DNA of 64,000 bases, from NCBI RefSeq assembly GCF_024713975.1, contig NC_091098.1, positions 12,806,816-12,870,815 of the forward strand, in the 5' to 3' direction. The stretch comes from Paralichthys olivaceus (taxonomy: Eukaryota; Chordata; Actinopteri; Pleuronectiformes; Paralichthyidae). Every line of letters begins with the position of its first letter. Within the stretch, counting starts at the first letter, position 1. The notes beneath the pieces were generated by a model. It saw only the letters and a list, made by a program, of their open reading frames with translations. It had not been told where the DNA came from and did no database searches. Positions 49,988-64,000 of the stretch are shown in pieces. The translations under genes and the position numbers were made by a program.

Positions 49988-52900
49988 GTAAGAATATCAT
50001 ATTTAATATAAATTACTTCATCGATGACAGTTTCCTAGAATAATCTAAGAATCCCTATTTGATGTAAATGTGTGTTCTGTGGAAATGGCAGGATGGATCA
50101 AATGACAGTCAATTGTGATTCAGGAAACAGTGTTTCCATTATTACTTTATCATTTTCTAATATCAGTTAATAAGTTCCATGCTGTTATTCTTAGCCCTGT
50201 GCTATAAATTCATCAGAATATATAAATTCTATATCTGTTTGTACTGATTTGTGTTGTGCTCTTGTTGTGTTCTAACCGGTGAAATCAGCCTCTTTGTTAT
50301 TTGGAAAACAAACACTTGTGGGAATTGATTCCACAGTGAAGGAACATTGTGCTTGTCTTTTTTCTGATCTGGTGACTTAGAGACATTTGTTTTCATCTTT
50401 TCATCAACAATCCACTTTTCCTTGGCTAATCAGATGATATTACACACGTTACCCAGTGAGATCGGGTATTAAAGGCGCCCAATTAGCAGCCAGTCATTTA
50501 GCACCACACTGATGTCCCCAAGCCCATAATGAGACTGTACTTTATGTTCCTCGGCTTTAGAGAGTAAAAAGCATGCAGAAAGCTCTGTTTGGACAATGAC
50601 TGGTTCCACGGTTGCTTTAATCATGTTTAATAGAAAACTTTCACCAGATGGATTTGTTTTTCTTTAATTTAGTCCATTGTTTTTCTTCTTCAATAAAATT
50701 TCATCTCCAAGAGTTTCCTAATAGTTTGAATAATATTTGTGTCCTCTGTGAAGAAAATTTAAGAATAATGGCAGTGAAAAAGTTGCACATACTTGTTGAC
50801 ATTCGCAAAGCTGCTAACATTTTACTAGAATCTCAAGTCTCTGTAAAAATAAGAATATCAGTTGTTTTTCAATAATGTGTAATGAACAGTGTTTATAAGA
50901 CAAGTGCTGACAATGATTATAACCGAGAGTGTCTTATTGCAAAGTGGGATGGAATACATCACAGGCACTTTCCTTGTATGGACACAGCATCCAGGTTAGA
51001 GCAGTGCTGTATTGTTCAGCCTACATGTCTCAATGTCATTCACCACCATTCACTCTTCATCCTCCCCCCATCATCCCTTCATGCCAAGGCTAATTTAATC
51101 CTGGGGTTATTGATTGTGGGAGCATTCTCCCAGGCTTTCTTTCAATTTACTTCAATTTCATCATCCCAGTGCGCTTCAAGACTGCCTACTCAAAAAGGGA
51201 AGAAATTCTTGTTATGAGGGTCCTGATTCGAGACTGGTTGACAACCTCCCCCCCTCCCCACAGACAACCACTACCACCACCACCCTCACTTCCAGCCCCT
51301 TTTCTCCTTTCTCTTTTTGATGAGCTGCTCTTTCCCAGTTAAGTGGATTATTACAGTAGGGATAATTCTTGTCACATGGCATTATTTGGATGAGGTGAAT
51401 AATTGAAATTTGTGTCTGAAAGGATTTTATCTGGATGAGAGGAAAGGGAGTGCTGGCAGGGTTGGGAGGGCAGAAAGCGAGAGAGAGTGAGAGCATACAC
51501 GTTTGTATAACATTTATGTGCACATGTGCATGTCAGACAAGCCAGTGTGTCAGGCTGGGGACACCAGTCATGTTAACAGGTTCTGACTCACCTCGCCCAG
51601 ATCAGCAAGCCCTGGCACACTGCACGGCGTGGGCTCTTCTCTGTGGCTAGAGGGCCCAGCTCAAGGGCCAGTGCCACAGCCTCTGCCACCGTCCAGGCCA
51701 GAGGTGCAGGTCTGGACCTGCATTTGCTGTAGAGAGAGGGAGAGTGTGTGAGTATGTATTCCATGGTTGACTGGTATACAAGTCACTGCCAGCTGCTGCT
51801 GTTGCCTCTGGCGGTGTTCTCTGTTCACCCTCACCCCGTCTTGTTTCTTCTCTCTCTGTAACCCCCCTCCCCCTTCTACCTTCCACTTATCTCTGCCAGG
51901 GCCATTGCCCCTACCAGTCTCTAGCTGGCGTCTCCCTCGTTTTTGTTTTCTTTCCCTGTAGTGTTACCCTGTGCTCAGCACTAGTCTCCTCCAATCATTC
52001 TGCACAATGCTTTTAATTAATATATTTCCACCATAGTTATATGTGAACAAAGTCACTTTGATCACATTATAAAACAGATGTAGATCTGCATTCTAGTTAA
52101 GTAATTCAAATTTTATTAATTTCTTTGACTTACAAAGTTAACTTTAACTTAAAAATGAATACCTGCTTGACTATCTTAACTGCTCTATTCGTATCATTTA
52201 TTTTCTCTGAATTTATACAATAGGGCTCAAACTAATTGTTTTTTAATTATTGACTAATCTGTGTCAAATGTCTTGCCTATTTACTACATTAAACTATATC
52301 AAATATCAGATTTTTGTTTTTCTTCTCAAACTCGAGAAGGAACAACTCAATAACTGAAAACCAAATCATATATGTTTGTCGGACTAACTTATCACTGAGT
52401 GTCCACGTTGTCCCTGACTTTGTGAATTTCCAGCACATTGGAAGATGCTGCTATTCTGTGAAATACTTTTATTTTATGATGAATCATATGGCTATGCAGC
52501 TAATTTTCAGCTCTCACCAAGCAAGCAGGTGGGTTATGTGTGCAGGAGGTGCATCTGTACCATTTGCACACTTCAGCTTGTGCATGTAGGCATTGTACAA
52601 ACTGAGCGTGTGTATGTGTTTAGATTTGCGGGGGGGGTCAACCCAGCAAAGGGAGGATGGTAATGGGAGGGGGAAAAAGAATTGTATGAAGAACATCCCC
52701 AGTCTCACAGCAACTTCAAAAGCTCCCCTTCCCCAGGATATTAAGCGACTGTGATGAAAAATTTAGCAAGCGTTAAATAAGCCGCTTTGAAGTGATCTGT
52801 TTTGGCTCTGCAGTCTCAGAATTTCCGTAGCCGCTGTGCAATAGCCATCATACCACAGAAGGGGAGAGGGGTAAAAGGGAACAGTATGTTAAGTGTAGGA

Positions 52901-53746
52901 GTTGAGGGGGACCTGGCTGGTTGGTGGAGGACATGCCAGCAGGAATCGGTCCAGCCGGGCGACATGAAGGCACTGCCGCTGCTACTGTCACCTTTTGTCT
53001 CTCTCTGTTGCTCTTTTCTTCTCGCGTCACCTCTCCCTCCCCGATGGCTCTTCTGCTGAGCCCTGTGAGTCTCAGGCAAACAGATGTTGCTCATATGTTA
53101 GCTCTAAAAAGGGATTTTTTCTTCTTCACTTAGTGGGTGTAACACAAATGTAACAAAGTGGTGATACCAGGAAGTCAGAGGTTACTCTCGGGTTTAGTTT
53201 TTTTTTGTCTTTAATGACTTTCCCCATGGAACTTGTGTTTGTTCTTGTGTTCTTTCAAAACCAAACCTGCCCTCTGTGTTTGTGAATGTGTTTTTCTCTA
53301 AAAAAAACATTGAAGAAAAAATCTGAAATACAACAGAATTTAATAGTTATGTATATTTTTAAGTTTTCACCACTATAAATAATACAAATATAAAGTAATT
53401 TTTTCTTATATTTGATAATTAATATTTAAATTCACATGAATCACTTTTAAAGCCATTACTTAAAATTTTGACTCCAGGTTTCAACACACGCTTCAAATTA
53501 ATTATTGGGGCAGAATAAGAAATTGGATCCAGTAATGAGTCTGGTAGGGTAACTCCATTCTGTCAAGAAACTATCCTACAATTTAGTTAGTCAAGGGAAC
53601 CTTCTGAGATTTTCCTTTTTTCCTCTTTGCTCATTACTTTAATTGTAATTGTAATCCTTTATTGGAGCTGTCTGCAGTAAAGGAGAGTTATAGTCCGAGT
53701 GGGGGCGCGAGCCATAGAGATATTTCATGATTATTGGAGAAGACGG

Positions 53747-53760
53747 TCACTAGGTGGCAG
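53747..53760 (+). promoter_or_regulatory. CTCF-like motif in pex14 intron 2
   Basis: TCACTAGGTGGCAG is a near-perfect match to the CTCF core CCACTAGGKGGCAG (one mismatch at the edge). Confidence 0.4.
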
Positions 53761-56700
53761 CCACTAGTTCGGCCTTGCTGTAATTACTGGGTGGGAAGTG
53801 ATGGCGTGTGTGTGTATGTATGCAACGGTGTGTGAAGAGAGATTTCTGAGACTCACTCACACTCCTTGAAAGAGAAAAGTGAAATAAATCTAATCACCTT
53901 CCATCTCAGTCAGTAGATTCTTAATCCTGTCATGTTGACTGTAAACATGCCACATGCTCCACGGACAAACAAAACAAAGGAATGTGTGGAAATCATCTTT
54001 CTCCATATCTCTGTGGTTGATTCCAAATAACTTAACTTAATTTGGAATGTTATTTGAAAACAGTTTCTCACAGTGGGAACCAGTACAAACTGATGCAAGA
54101 TATGAAGATGGCAATGACACATGTAGTTTGTTCTAAATGCCCACAGATTAACAAGATAATCATTTGCCATCTGGTCTGTTTCAGTGGTCGTGGTGAAGTC
54201 GTCTCGTTTTGAAAAGCATAGAAGCTCAATTCTCTGTTTCTCAGTGCAGCATTCATGGTGCATCATATGCTGTTTGTTTCAGTGGTTAATGATACAGGAA
54301 GAGCCCTCCATTTTATTGTTGCTGTGTTGCACTTTTTCCCCTCCTCGCTCAACCCGGCAGCCAGTCTCCTTAGAGGACTCTGTATGAAATCTCACTGTCA
54401 TGTCCAAGGACGAGTGGCGCAGGGTCAGCTAATTGCTTTTATGATTATGATTTCACGTCAGATTTATCGTGCATGCTCGGAGCACATCTTCCAGGTCCTG
54501 CAGACGTTGCTGGCTTGGATGGGGAAAATGAGTTTACAGCTTCTGGCTGTGACTTCTTGTTTAAGTGCAGGTCACACTTTTTGACTCATTAGAGTTGAAC
54601 GTGGGGGGTGAATCACACAGGCTTTTCCTGTAAAGTTTCTGTTTTCTATGTCGGTAAATGTACTTGTTTTTCTCATATTTGGCCACAGATGAGCATATCT
54701 TCACTTTGTCTCAAACATGTGCTAAAGTTTGGAGGTCACAAGCGAGGAATGACACAGACAAGGATTTTTGGTTTTTCTGTCGTTTGAACTTTTTACGAGC
54801 AATAAATCTCTCATATTCGTTTCTGTTTGCAGATGAAATGATTGCGCTTATAGTATGCCAGAATTATCAGTCGACTTCTTTTTGATGTTGGTGACTTTTT
54901 TTCTCTGATGGATCCACCCACCACTTTGAAAATGATGAGCACAGATGAGTCCAACCCATTTTATAAATTTTATTTATTTTGTGGTTTCCTCCTCATGTGC
55001 AGAGCTGGACCAGATCTGCGCTGCCAATCGAGACAATAGCACTTTTATCTTGGTTTTTGATGAGCGCATTGAAAATCCTTTAATTCGTTGTAAAGTTCAT
55101 GGTAAATGAAGAAGAAGCTGTTGTCGCTGTGTGTCAATAATGCACATATTTTATGTCGGGAGTTTCACGTCGTGACCCGTGGCTCTTGATTTGTTGCATT
55201 CATGTGACCTCGCTGTGACCTTCCTGGCTGCGATGCTGTGTGACTGATGACAGATGCAGCCTGGGAATATGGTTTAGATAGTTTTCCAATGCAGGAAGGA
55301 ATGTTGAAGCTAGCTTTACGCAAAGTTCATTTTGGAGACATGTAAAGTCTGTGATTAAGCTGAATTCAATAAACCTTAATGAATACTTTGGATTTTATTT
55401 GTGGGGTTTTCGTCTCAGCAAGCATATTAATGTAAACAGCATGGTAACAAAGCTGTAATTTCCTATTCTCCCACAATTTAGTGAACTGTCATAATGTGTT
55501 TACTTAAGAAATGTTAGAAATATGACATTAGTTTAATTACAGTGCAGTCATTTTGCCTCAATATACTTGGGAAGTGGCCTTATTGAGCTGAGCTTCCTTT
55601 ATACTCTATTCTGCTTTGTAATTACTTCAGCTTGATTTATCGTCTTTTCTTTGTGTTTATGGTTGTAAACTGCTCGAGTGAGTAACTTGGTCTGAGAGTG
55701 GCTTGTCTCCTTGCAGCGAGGCTGGAAATCTCCCGATGAATCTGAGATGTCTCCGCTGTCAAGACTGCTCACATCGCTCTCAGCCTCCAATGTCACTTTC
55801 AAGGCATAATTACACAAGTTGTGTTGATTAGTATGAGAAGCAATTACGCTGGCTTTCCGCTGCAAATGGAGAATGTGATGGCTCTTGATTGACAGGAAGC
55901 ATCCTGGCTTTAATAAGTAAATGACTATGGTAATTCAGGTACTGAGACCCTTTGATTTGTCAGCATCTTTCTAATTTTTGCGATGTCCTCTAATTTTAAT
56001 GAACATGAATTTGATTGAATCCCCCTCCAATTCCCTCTGTCCCTGCACCCATGTGTCTGCCTCTCCCCTCTCTGACCAGCCATATGATTACACTTTCACT
56101 GTTCCTGAACAATCCTGCTGCTGTCGTTGAATTATCTCTCTCTGAATGAGCCCAGTTTGTAGGAATACGAAAAATAAATAAATAAATGAGCAACATGCAA
56201 TGTTGGCACGCGATTCCAAATGCTTTTTAGCACACCATGCTCTCACAAGTGTGGAAATCAGAGGAAAAATAATTTTTAATTGACACTTTGGGGAACATTT
56301 TTTCCTCTTTTTATCTGGCTTCCCAGTAAGTTATTAGCTGTTAATTTGTCGGCAAGCTCCCCTACAGCGTCAGATATTTGTTCAAATGCTGGGATCCCCT
56401 CAGTGCATTTGTAACTACACTTCTGAAAACGCTGCCTTGTCTAATTATGTAATATAATACTGCCTTTTAGGCAAGTTTATTTTAATTGAATAATATTAGT
56501 TCTTGCTAAGGGTAAGCTATTGCAACCGTAATACTTAAAATAGGTTTCTGTACTCTATACAATTCCCAGACATGTACAGTAAAATCAAGCAAAGACTCTG
56601 AGTCTGCAGTATACTCATTTTATAAAAACACAATTCTTATAGATTTAAAGCTTTTACACTAGATCAATGTATTTTAGATATTTGAATCAGGGCCAAACGT

Positions 56701-59700
56701 TTGAGTGATGTTGAAATCTGATTGGCCCTACCCTCAGTGTCATATTTCTTTCTTTGTTAACCACAGTTGGCCTAATCAAGTAATTCCCTGTTTGTCTTAG
56801 TAACCCCCTATAGAGTCATACATGCATAAATATAATAAAATAATTTGCTCTTGCACTCCATAGCCCAGCTGTAATTTATATGGATTGAATGAGTGCTGCA
56901 TTGTGGAAAAGCACGAGTGGACCAAATGCTCGTTTGTCACCTCTAATAAATGTTGGAATGTAAATTATGAAGTTATGCTTCAGATGTAAATGCACTTTAT
57001 TCCAGTCCTTTAATGTAAACAGCCCACTTCAATACATTAAGGGGGTGGTGGGAGGGCGGAGGGGGATTTGATTTGGAATTTTGACTGTTTTCGTAATCAA
57101 TAATAAACACAAAAGAGCCTGGATGCGGAGTGTTATAACATATCTGAAGTTGGGTTCATAAATTATTGCATGAAAGCAGGCTTGTACACCAAAAATGTAA
57201 ATACATTAATGTTATTAATAATGTAGTGACTAATAGTTCTATCAAGACGGTAATAGCAGTTTAATGGAATATGACAGCAAGAATGTATTACACTTCTTAC
57301 ATTAAGACGGGACCTCACATGACATTTATCAGGGATTTGTGAAAGAATTTTTTTGATTATTTTGTTAAGTTAATTGCTTCTTTTCCCCCCAACGTCTTCT
57401 CCGGGAGAGGGGCAAAAAATTGGTAATGGATATTAATTAATAAGTGTCAGTTTTGTGGGTTTGATTAAAAATAATGAAAGCACAATGCTAATGGGATTTC
57501 AGAGTTTCTCTGTGTGTGGCGCCCTGAGATTGTGGCTTTATCAGGGGAATCTGAAGAGAGGAGATAGTGGGCTACTCCAGGCTAAAATGAAAGTGAAATA
57601 CAGTAAAGGAGAAATTATCTTAAAACCTGCAAAAATGGAGAACTTAAGTGAGAGTATTGCACGCTAATTAGCCTCACTAGATGTGTGATATACAAGTGTA
57701 TTGGCTGTAAAGTTTTCAGTGTTTTCATGGAAAGTTGCGATTCATCTCCTCCTCTCAGAATGACTGAGACTGTGATTCTCACCTGCAGCCAAAGGATTTT
57801 TTTTCTGAATGAAAGAAACACTTGAATCATTTCTGTGAAGCTGTTGTCTTGGCATGTCTTTTTTGTGGCTTCTGTGATGTGTTTCTAATATATGGTTGTT
57901 TGCCAGCAAGGCCACGTATCGACTTGTTTTTATAAAGGTTATAGAGATTAGATGTGGCTTTTTAAAAAACTTTTCCCTCAAAATAGACGCTACTGATGCA
58001 CTGTGAAAGTTTAGCCTCACTTGACTTGGCACTGATTAAAGCGGGGCGTCTATGACTTCATCCGTAGTCCACTACAGTCAGCATGGAGAAACCCTTGCCA
58101 AGACTTCTTTGTGTCTATATGCAGCCTTCAGCAGAAAGAGGACTTTTAAAAGCTATCATTAAGGTGGGGCACAAGTGTAGATCGGCAGTGAAACAGAGGC
58201 TGGCACAGTAAAAAAAAAAACTGACACAACTGACAATTATCCAACACCTGGACTGGCTCCCCTCCCTGGCATGTGCGTCGAGACTGTCGACTTCTTGTTA
58301 ATGCAGTGATTAACAGGAAGATTGCGTTTGTTTTCCTGCGCAGCGCTTCTGGCAGCACTACTTTGCTTTCTTTTTGATTAAAGTAGTAGATGGATGGAAG
58401 AATTGTAGCTCTGTCACGAACTTCAAAAGGAGGGAGATGTAATAAACAGAGGAGAGAGTCAGAGGCCTTTTTGTCCCATCCACTTGATGTTTATTGTAGG
58501 ATTTGGCATTTTAAGGGAGGTATTGGTGGCCTGCAATCCTGTGGAGAGAGTGAACAGTCTTTGGTGGTGCCCTAATATGACTGTATATCATATATATATT
58601 TTTTTGTACGTCTCTCCTTGTAAATCCCTGTTATTTACTGCCGCTATGTGACTGGCCCTCCTCACATCTATAGGACTACGTCATGCTGTTCTCCGCTCCC
58701 ACACTGTATGGAAAGTGATTTTAGGTATCATGGGGATAAGAAAAAGAGGAAGTGAAGGGCCTTCCACCAACAGCCAGCGCTTTTGAAATGCAGAGAGTGG
58801 CATTGTCATGTGTTTTCCGTGTCAAGGTCGACAGAAAATGTCAGAACAGGTGCACGTCTGCTACTGAGCCGCTTGCCAACTCAGCCCCTTGGCTGTAACG
58901 CACCACCCCGTTTGACATTATAGTGGTTCACTCAGGGTTGTCTCTATCTTCAATCTTTTGGAGGAGTCTGGTAAAACGTGTATTTTCTGCTGTCACCACA
59001 CGAGTTGATGTACAGTCGAAATGGGCGTGGACGTTTTAACTTTGACATTCCTGTCTGATTACTCCTATTTTTGTTTGAGCTCTGAATCTGATTAAAAGTT
59101 CATTTTAGGAGACATACTTTTGATGTAAAAGGAAGCCTTTGTCTTTATCATGATCATTGCAGTACATGAAGTGCCTCTTTAGAAACACTGCCAGAGAGAA
59201 ATGCATTGTTTTAAACCGTGAGTAAAAACCTGAGATGTTAAGAAATATATTTTAAAGTAGATATAAGGCAGATGAATGGAGTTGTATAGGGTTAAATGTG
59301 CTGATTTTTATCAGCTTCACGTTATTTACAGACTGTATCAGAAAAACATGTTGCAAAACCTGATATTCTGTCGGGACATCTCAGGAGAGGCAGGTTATAT
59401 TTAGGTGCCACATACAGACAAAATGTCACATGTGCATTTGTCACTTTGACATTTTATACACTGTGAAATCTTTTGTATCCTCAGAAAAGTTGAAATAAAA
59501 AATATTTATTCGATCTGGCGACTTGTATCCTCTCTGGCATCGGGTTAAATGAGAAGACAAAGACATTGCTGCTTCTGTGACCCTGATGACTATTGTTTTC
59601 TGACACTGTCAGCACCACATTCCTTCTGTGCTCATGCTAGTTTGGAAGTTAGATTCTTACTGGCAGCTGGAGGCCTCCAGAAAAGGAGAATTAGCCAGCA

Positions 59701-59958
59701 ATTTTCTCTGTCACTTAGTGTGATCAGGAACAGACTCTTGTTTGCTCTCTCTCCAAAACCAGAAGAAAGGCTGACTGCTTCAAGTTTCCTTCCTCATTTG
59801 ATGACGATTTCAGACCGCCTTATCTGCTGCTGTGTATGTGTGGCCCATTGTCTTGGTGAGTGTGTCTAAATGTTTGTGACAGGTCTCAGTGAGAGACAGG
59901 CCGCAAGGGTAAACCGCCAGGTTTTCCTCCCCCTTTCACTCAACCGTCCCACCCCTGA

Positions 59959-59972
59959 CCAGTAGATGGCGA
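59959..59972 (+). promoter_or_regulatory. CTCF-like motif in pex14 intron 2
   Basis: CCAGTAGATGGCGA fits the CTCF core pattern and has the same CCAGTAGATGGC core and orientation as the motif at 49891. Confidence 0.35.
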
Positions 59973-62900
59973 TGTTAATCTTCTCTGGCTCTGCTCCTCG
60001 CATGTCTCCCTTTACCATCCCTCTCCTCTCTGTCTCTCTGTGGCACTCGCTGAGCAAAGAGGGGTCTCACCCTGTGTGGAGGGTCATGCCACCAATTCCT
60101 GGCCCCCTTTGAAGACCATGAAATTACTGATCCAAGACGCACGATTAGTGCATTCAGCCTATTGACTGGAGAGGGGTTGACGTGTGATTATAATGTCACT
60201 GGAATGTCACAATCTGTCTGGTTGTCTTTGTGGACATACTCTCATTCTGTGGCACAGTGTACCCAAGAAGGAATAATTTGATCAATAAAAGGACACTACT
60301 CTCTCTATTGTCACTGGCCTCTCTATTTTAGTTTTATTAGTTAATTTGTCAGGCTGGCAGGACTCGCACACACAACTGATGCCAACTCGTTGCATCTTCA
60401 CCCCAGCTCCCTGCTTTATTTGCTAATCATAATGGTTCACTTCACGTTGCTTTGCTGTGTGTGTATTGTAGGATGTGTGTCTGTGGGTGGGTGGGTGCTG
60501 CCTCAGTGAGAGGAGCAGTTTGGATCAACAGAGGAGGATAGGCTTGTCACAGTAAGTTGCTTGTGACGGCGGCGGCTCTTCTCCTGACACCACAACACAA
60601 CTTCTGTGGTGTGTCGCTTGGACACAAGCTTCACGTTGTTTGCTACTGGTGCCGCTCGCATTTTGCCTCAATCAACTAATTGAATGTGAAAGGCCAGCGG
60701 GCCTTGATGATATGAAGGACAACACACAGAGCGGTGGCAGTTTCAAGAAAAGCCTGTGTGCTTGTTTATGTGACCGTATCCGGTTGCGTCTCCAGTTTAG
60801 GGTCACAAAGGACATCTCACCAAATTCATGCAGATCATTTTATTGTGGCTAAAAACTTACATTTTACAGTTTAAATGTTTGACCATTTTTTATTTGATCA
60901 GTGCAGTTTTTCTTTATATTTTTAAAATTGGATAAAATTGTTTATTGTGTAATATGTTATCTGTTTAATTAATTTGACCAAGCAACCATTGATCAGTAAT
61001 TTAAAAAAATATTTCAACAAAATGTTGGTAGCACATGCACAAACTTGTATAGCTACATATTTAGCACTTTCTACTCATCCATATTTGTACTCATTTCATA
61101 TACAACTTAGCAAAAACAATAAAAATATGTTTTTTTGTGTAGTAATAAGTGAAGAAATTATTGGTTCAGTTTTTTGATTGTATTACAAATCCTTTTTGTT
61201 TTTCACAAGATGTTTCATACAAGCCACATTTTTTTAGAACTTTCCGCTGATATAAAGTTACATTGTGAGTGCTCCCGTTTGTTGATGCTCCGTCCTCTCA
61301 CTGAAAAGCACATGGAGCTGCTTGTCACAGAATGTCATCGTTGACTGTACCAGAAAAAAAAAAAGAAAAGAAAAAGAAAAGCTTCAAATTACAGGAAAGA
61401 GGCACTGCATTAAAGAACAAAGGAGATCGATGGCAGTACATTAAATTTTATGCGAATGAAAAAAAAGTCAACTAATTAAAATTGATTACTCCTGCTTTGT
61501 AAATGTGTTTCTGAATTAAATTATTGTATGAAAACATTTTGACCAATCGAGGAGCTGAGGAAGTATCCATTACTGGATTGCAGCTGAGAAGGGGCTGGAA
61601 TGTTTTGTGGTGGCTAAGTAGTTTGTTGTGCTCCGCTGCGACTCCCCTCTCGCACCCCCACTGCTAAAGTGCCATGGGTTAATCTCTGATGACCCTCATC
61701 TCTCAGAGCAGCTCCAGCCTCATGGTTTGGGCCTTTTACCTGAATTAAAAGGAATTTGCGGGCTATATAAGTATTTTTGTCCAAAGTAAGTGAAAGTGAG
61801 GTGTCACTGAGGGAGTCGCTGCTCTTTAGTCATCGGGGCTCTCGGGCTCTGAGGGCCCCGCTGGGGATGTCCTTATCTAAACAGTCATCTGTCTCGCTGG
61901 TGTAGCAAGGGCAACCCCAGGCAGCATGACTGACAGTTACACATTGAGAAATGTCAGACTCTGCTTTGTAACCAATCTCTCAAGCTAGTTTTGAATTGGC
62001 TGCATGCCGCATGTTTTTCTTTAGTTTCAGATCTCATAAGAAAAAGGAAATCCATCTTATTTTTAAAACACCTGGCTGTTTGCATGAACCACTGTCAGTT
62101 CTTGCTAGTCTAATGTTTTTTTGTGTGAGTTTACAGAGATCCTGAAAGAAGCTGATTTATCTTAAATTACAACCTGTAAAAACCCACAGCACCCTTTTTG
62201 CTGACCTTTTTTTTACATTTAACTTCACAAGTGAGTGAGTCTCATTACATTATCATGCATATACCCAGCATATTGAATCATAAAATATGTGGCTACATTT
62301 TTGCAATATAATTTCACACCATTGTAAAAAAATGTTCTCTGTAACTGCAGAAGAGAAGAGGGGAAGGAACAAGTCGACTTTCTCTTCCTAGACACCCTTA
62401 ACATGACTCCCCAGGCTCAATAATCTGTTATCTGTACTCTGTTTTTACAATGTGATAGTGTACTTGTTGGATCAAATGTACTTTAGCCCCTTTCTTACGC
62501 GGAACCGACTCAACTTTTCCATGTTTGTGATGACGGAGCTCTGAAAGGGAAATGCTACTCAATGGAAAGTTTGCTCTGTACATACAGTGGTCTTGAAAAA
62601 AAAGCTCTATTTCCGTCCACCAACCCCCCCATTACAAAATTGCATAATGCACTTTTGATGGCATGATTGCTTTGCCCATGGCTCTAACACTGATACAGCA
62701 GTGCATGTTATTTTTAAACCTTTGCAACGGTAATGTCAATGAAGTTTTCCATGACCCTTTTTCATGTGTGGAATTGTTTTTAAATTTCAAAACTTTGGAT
62801 CATTCAGTAACACTCAGAGTCAAGACTCTCTATTTAACTCTCTATTTACTCTTATACTGACGGTAGTGTTAAATATATCTAAAAGTTGGTATAAATTTTA

Positions 62901-64000
62901 GACTAACTTTGTTTTACAGATGTTTTTAAAACATCTGATAATTTTTCAGGAGAAGAATTTGAACACATTTCAACAGTATTTCTTTATCAGATTTTACTCA
63001 TGATGAAAATTGGTTTTGGTTCAAGTTTGGTTATGGTTGTTCTTTAAATGTTCTGCTTCTCTGAAAATCACTATCCAAAACAAAGTGATGAGGGCATTAA
63101 ACAAGCATCTCTTTTTGTACAGTCAGTGTCAGAATCGTTCAGCTCCAGCAGGGCCCTTTCTTCAGTGTCATGAACGATATGGAGCTTAGCTAAATGGTCC
63201 AGTCTGCACCTCACTTCCTGATGTCTCTCAGGGTCAATAATTTCCTATAGCAGCTCCCATGAGGCCTTGCTTCCCCTGCTAAAGGTCACATTGAGGCGGG
63301 AAAGATGTCACAATTAGAAGGGCTTTTAAAGCTGCTCTTTTAAAAAGATTAAAAAGCACTGTTGGCCACATCAAGCAGTCAGGCGACTAAAGGAAATACA
63401 ATAATTACATTAAAACTTCATTCCTCTCTGGCAGGGCTCTGGTATCACAAAGGTATTGGGTTAAGTCATTTAAGACAGCTGCCCCTGATAGCAAATCATC
63501 CATGAAAGCACCAAATTAATATAGAGCTTCATTTTTTGCCGTCTCTCACTTTCTCTCGCTTTTGGTCAGTCAAACGTGTGTTTGGGGGGTGAAACTTGAC
63601 ACTGGCCTAACACAATTTTTGTTCGTGTCTATCAGTGTGTTATTATATCAGGGGCACTTCTCCACAAATGTACAGGCCGGGGCAATTTGGAATGAATTGA
63701 TTCACACTGAGACTGAATCCTATACTTGCTAATGATTTCCTTTTAGCCCCTCCATTGCACCCCAACACTCTACTTCTAGTTCCATCATGTTCTCTGAATG
63801 TCTTCATCATTGAAGACAAAATGTGAACATACAACTTCCTGTGGAACAGATGACATGTGTTTAAAAGTTGCTCAGTGCCTGGCAATATTATATTCTGTAG
63901 TAAAAAATTAAAAAATATATGTGACATGCCACTTTTGAATCTATGGAGTGTTTTGTTGGAAATACAGGGTTTGGATAGAAATTAAATTCAGGTAAACTCA

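Larger units (their letters stand above)
49988..64000 (+). other. pex14: pex14 intron 2 (to window end), non-coding
   Basis: No exon with conserved splicing is recognised in these 14 kb. In human, PEX14 also has a very long 5' intron and the neighbouring gene is the developmental regulator CASZ1. The stretch is low in recognisable transposons. Pieces such as 54960-55240, 55850-56420, 57000-57140 and 61540-61960 have unbroken balanced sequence with TAAT/ATTA cores and GATA-type cttatct, the look of conserved non-coding elements; that is only an impression. A C-rich/GT-rich tract is at 51245-51300 and an A/G-rich tract at 61350-61385. Confidence 0.6.

Overview
This window is vertebrate nuclear DNA, almost certainly from a teleost fish (percomorph-like). 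Coding sequence comes as short exons with GT-AG introns in six genes whose proteins I recognise. The spacers carry interspersed repeats typical of teleosts: TTAA-flanked MITEs, an Expander/RTE-like LINE remnant, and LINE tails ending in GATA/ATCT-type repeats. Nothing bacterial or viral was seen. All gene calls rest on my own reading of splice-joined translations against remembered family sequences; no search was run.

Layout from left to right: (1) exosc10 (+), catalytic 3'-5' exoribonuclease of the nuclear exosome, entered in its first coding exon and then complete to the stop at 9447 (25 exons in window). (2) srm (+), spermidine synthase, 8 exons, 11324-14875, behind a GC-rich promoter with two CACGTG E-boxes. 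(3) cort (+), a cortistatin/somatostatin-2 precursor of 110 residues ending in [Pro2]somatostatin-14, with a TATA box and a CRE-like site. (4) A gene-poor spacer of about 14 kb, 20.2-34.5 kb. (5) masp2 (+), only the CUB1-EGF-CUB2 half of the lectin-pathway protease; the CCP and serine-protease exons are not found before the next gene. (6) dffa (-), ICAD/DFF45, 6 exons. (7) pex14 (+), first two coding exons only, divergent from dffa across about 830 bp holding an AT-rich minisatellite; the rest of the window, about 14 kb, is pex14 intron 2.

All six genes map to human 1p36.22, but their order differs: cort lies between srm and masp2, and masp2 separates cort from dffa, whereas in human CORT is next to DFFA and MASP2 is next to SRM. 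This suggests an inversion or transposition, and the shortened masp2 lies at the altered junction.

The most notable points are the protease-less masp2 with a short read-through tail, the altered synteny next to it, a two-hairpin H/ACA-like structure in an exosc10 intron, three different TTAA MITE families inside introns or flanks of these genes, conservation of both caspase-cut positions in dffa with changed sequences, and the minisatellite in the dffa/pex14 divergent promoter. I did not find a clearly new multi-gene system.
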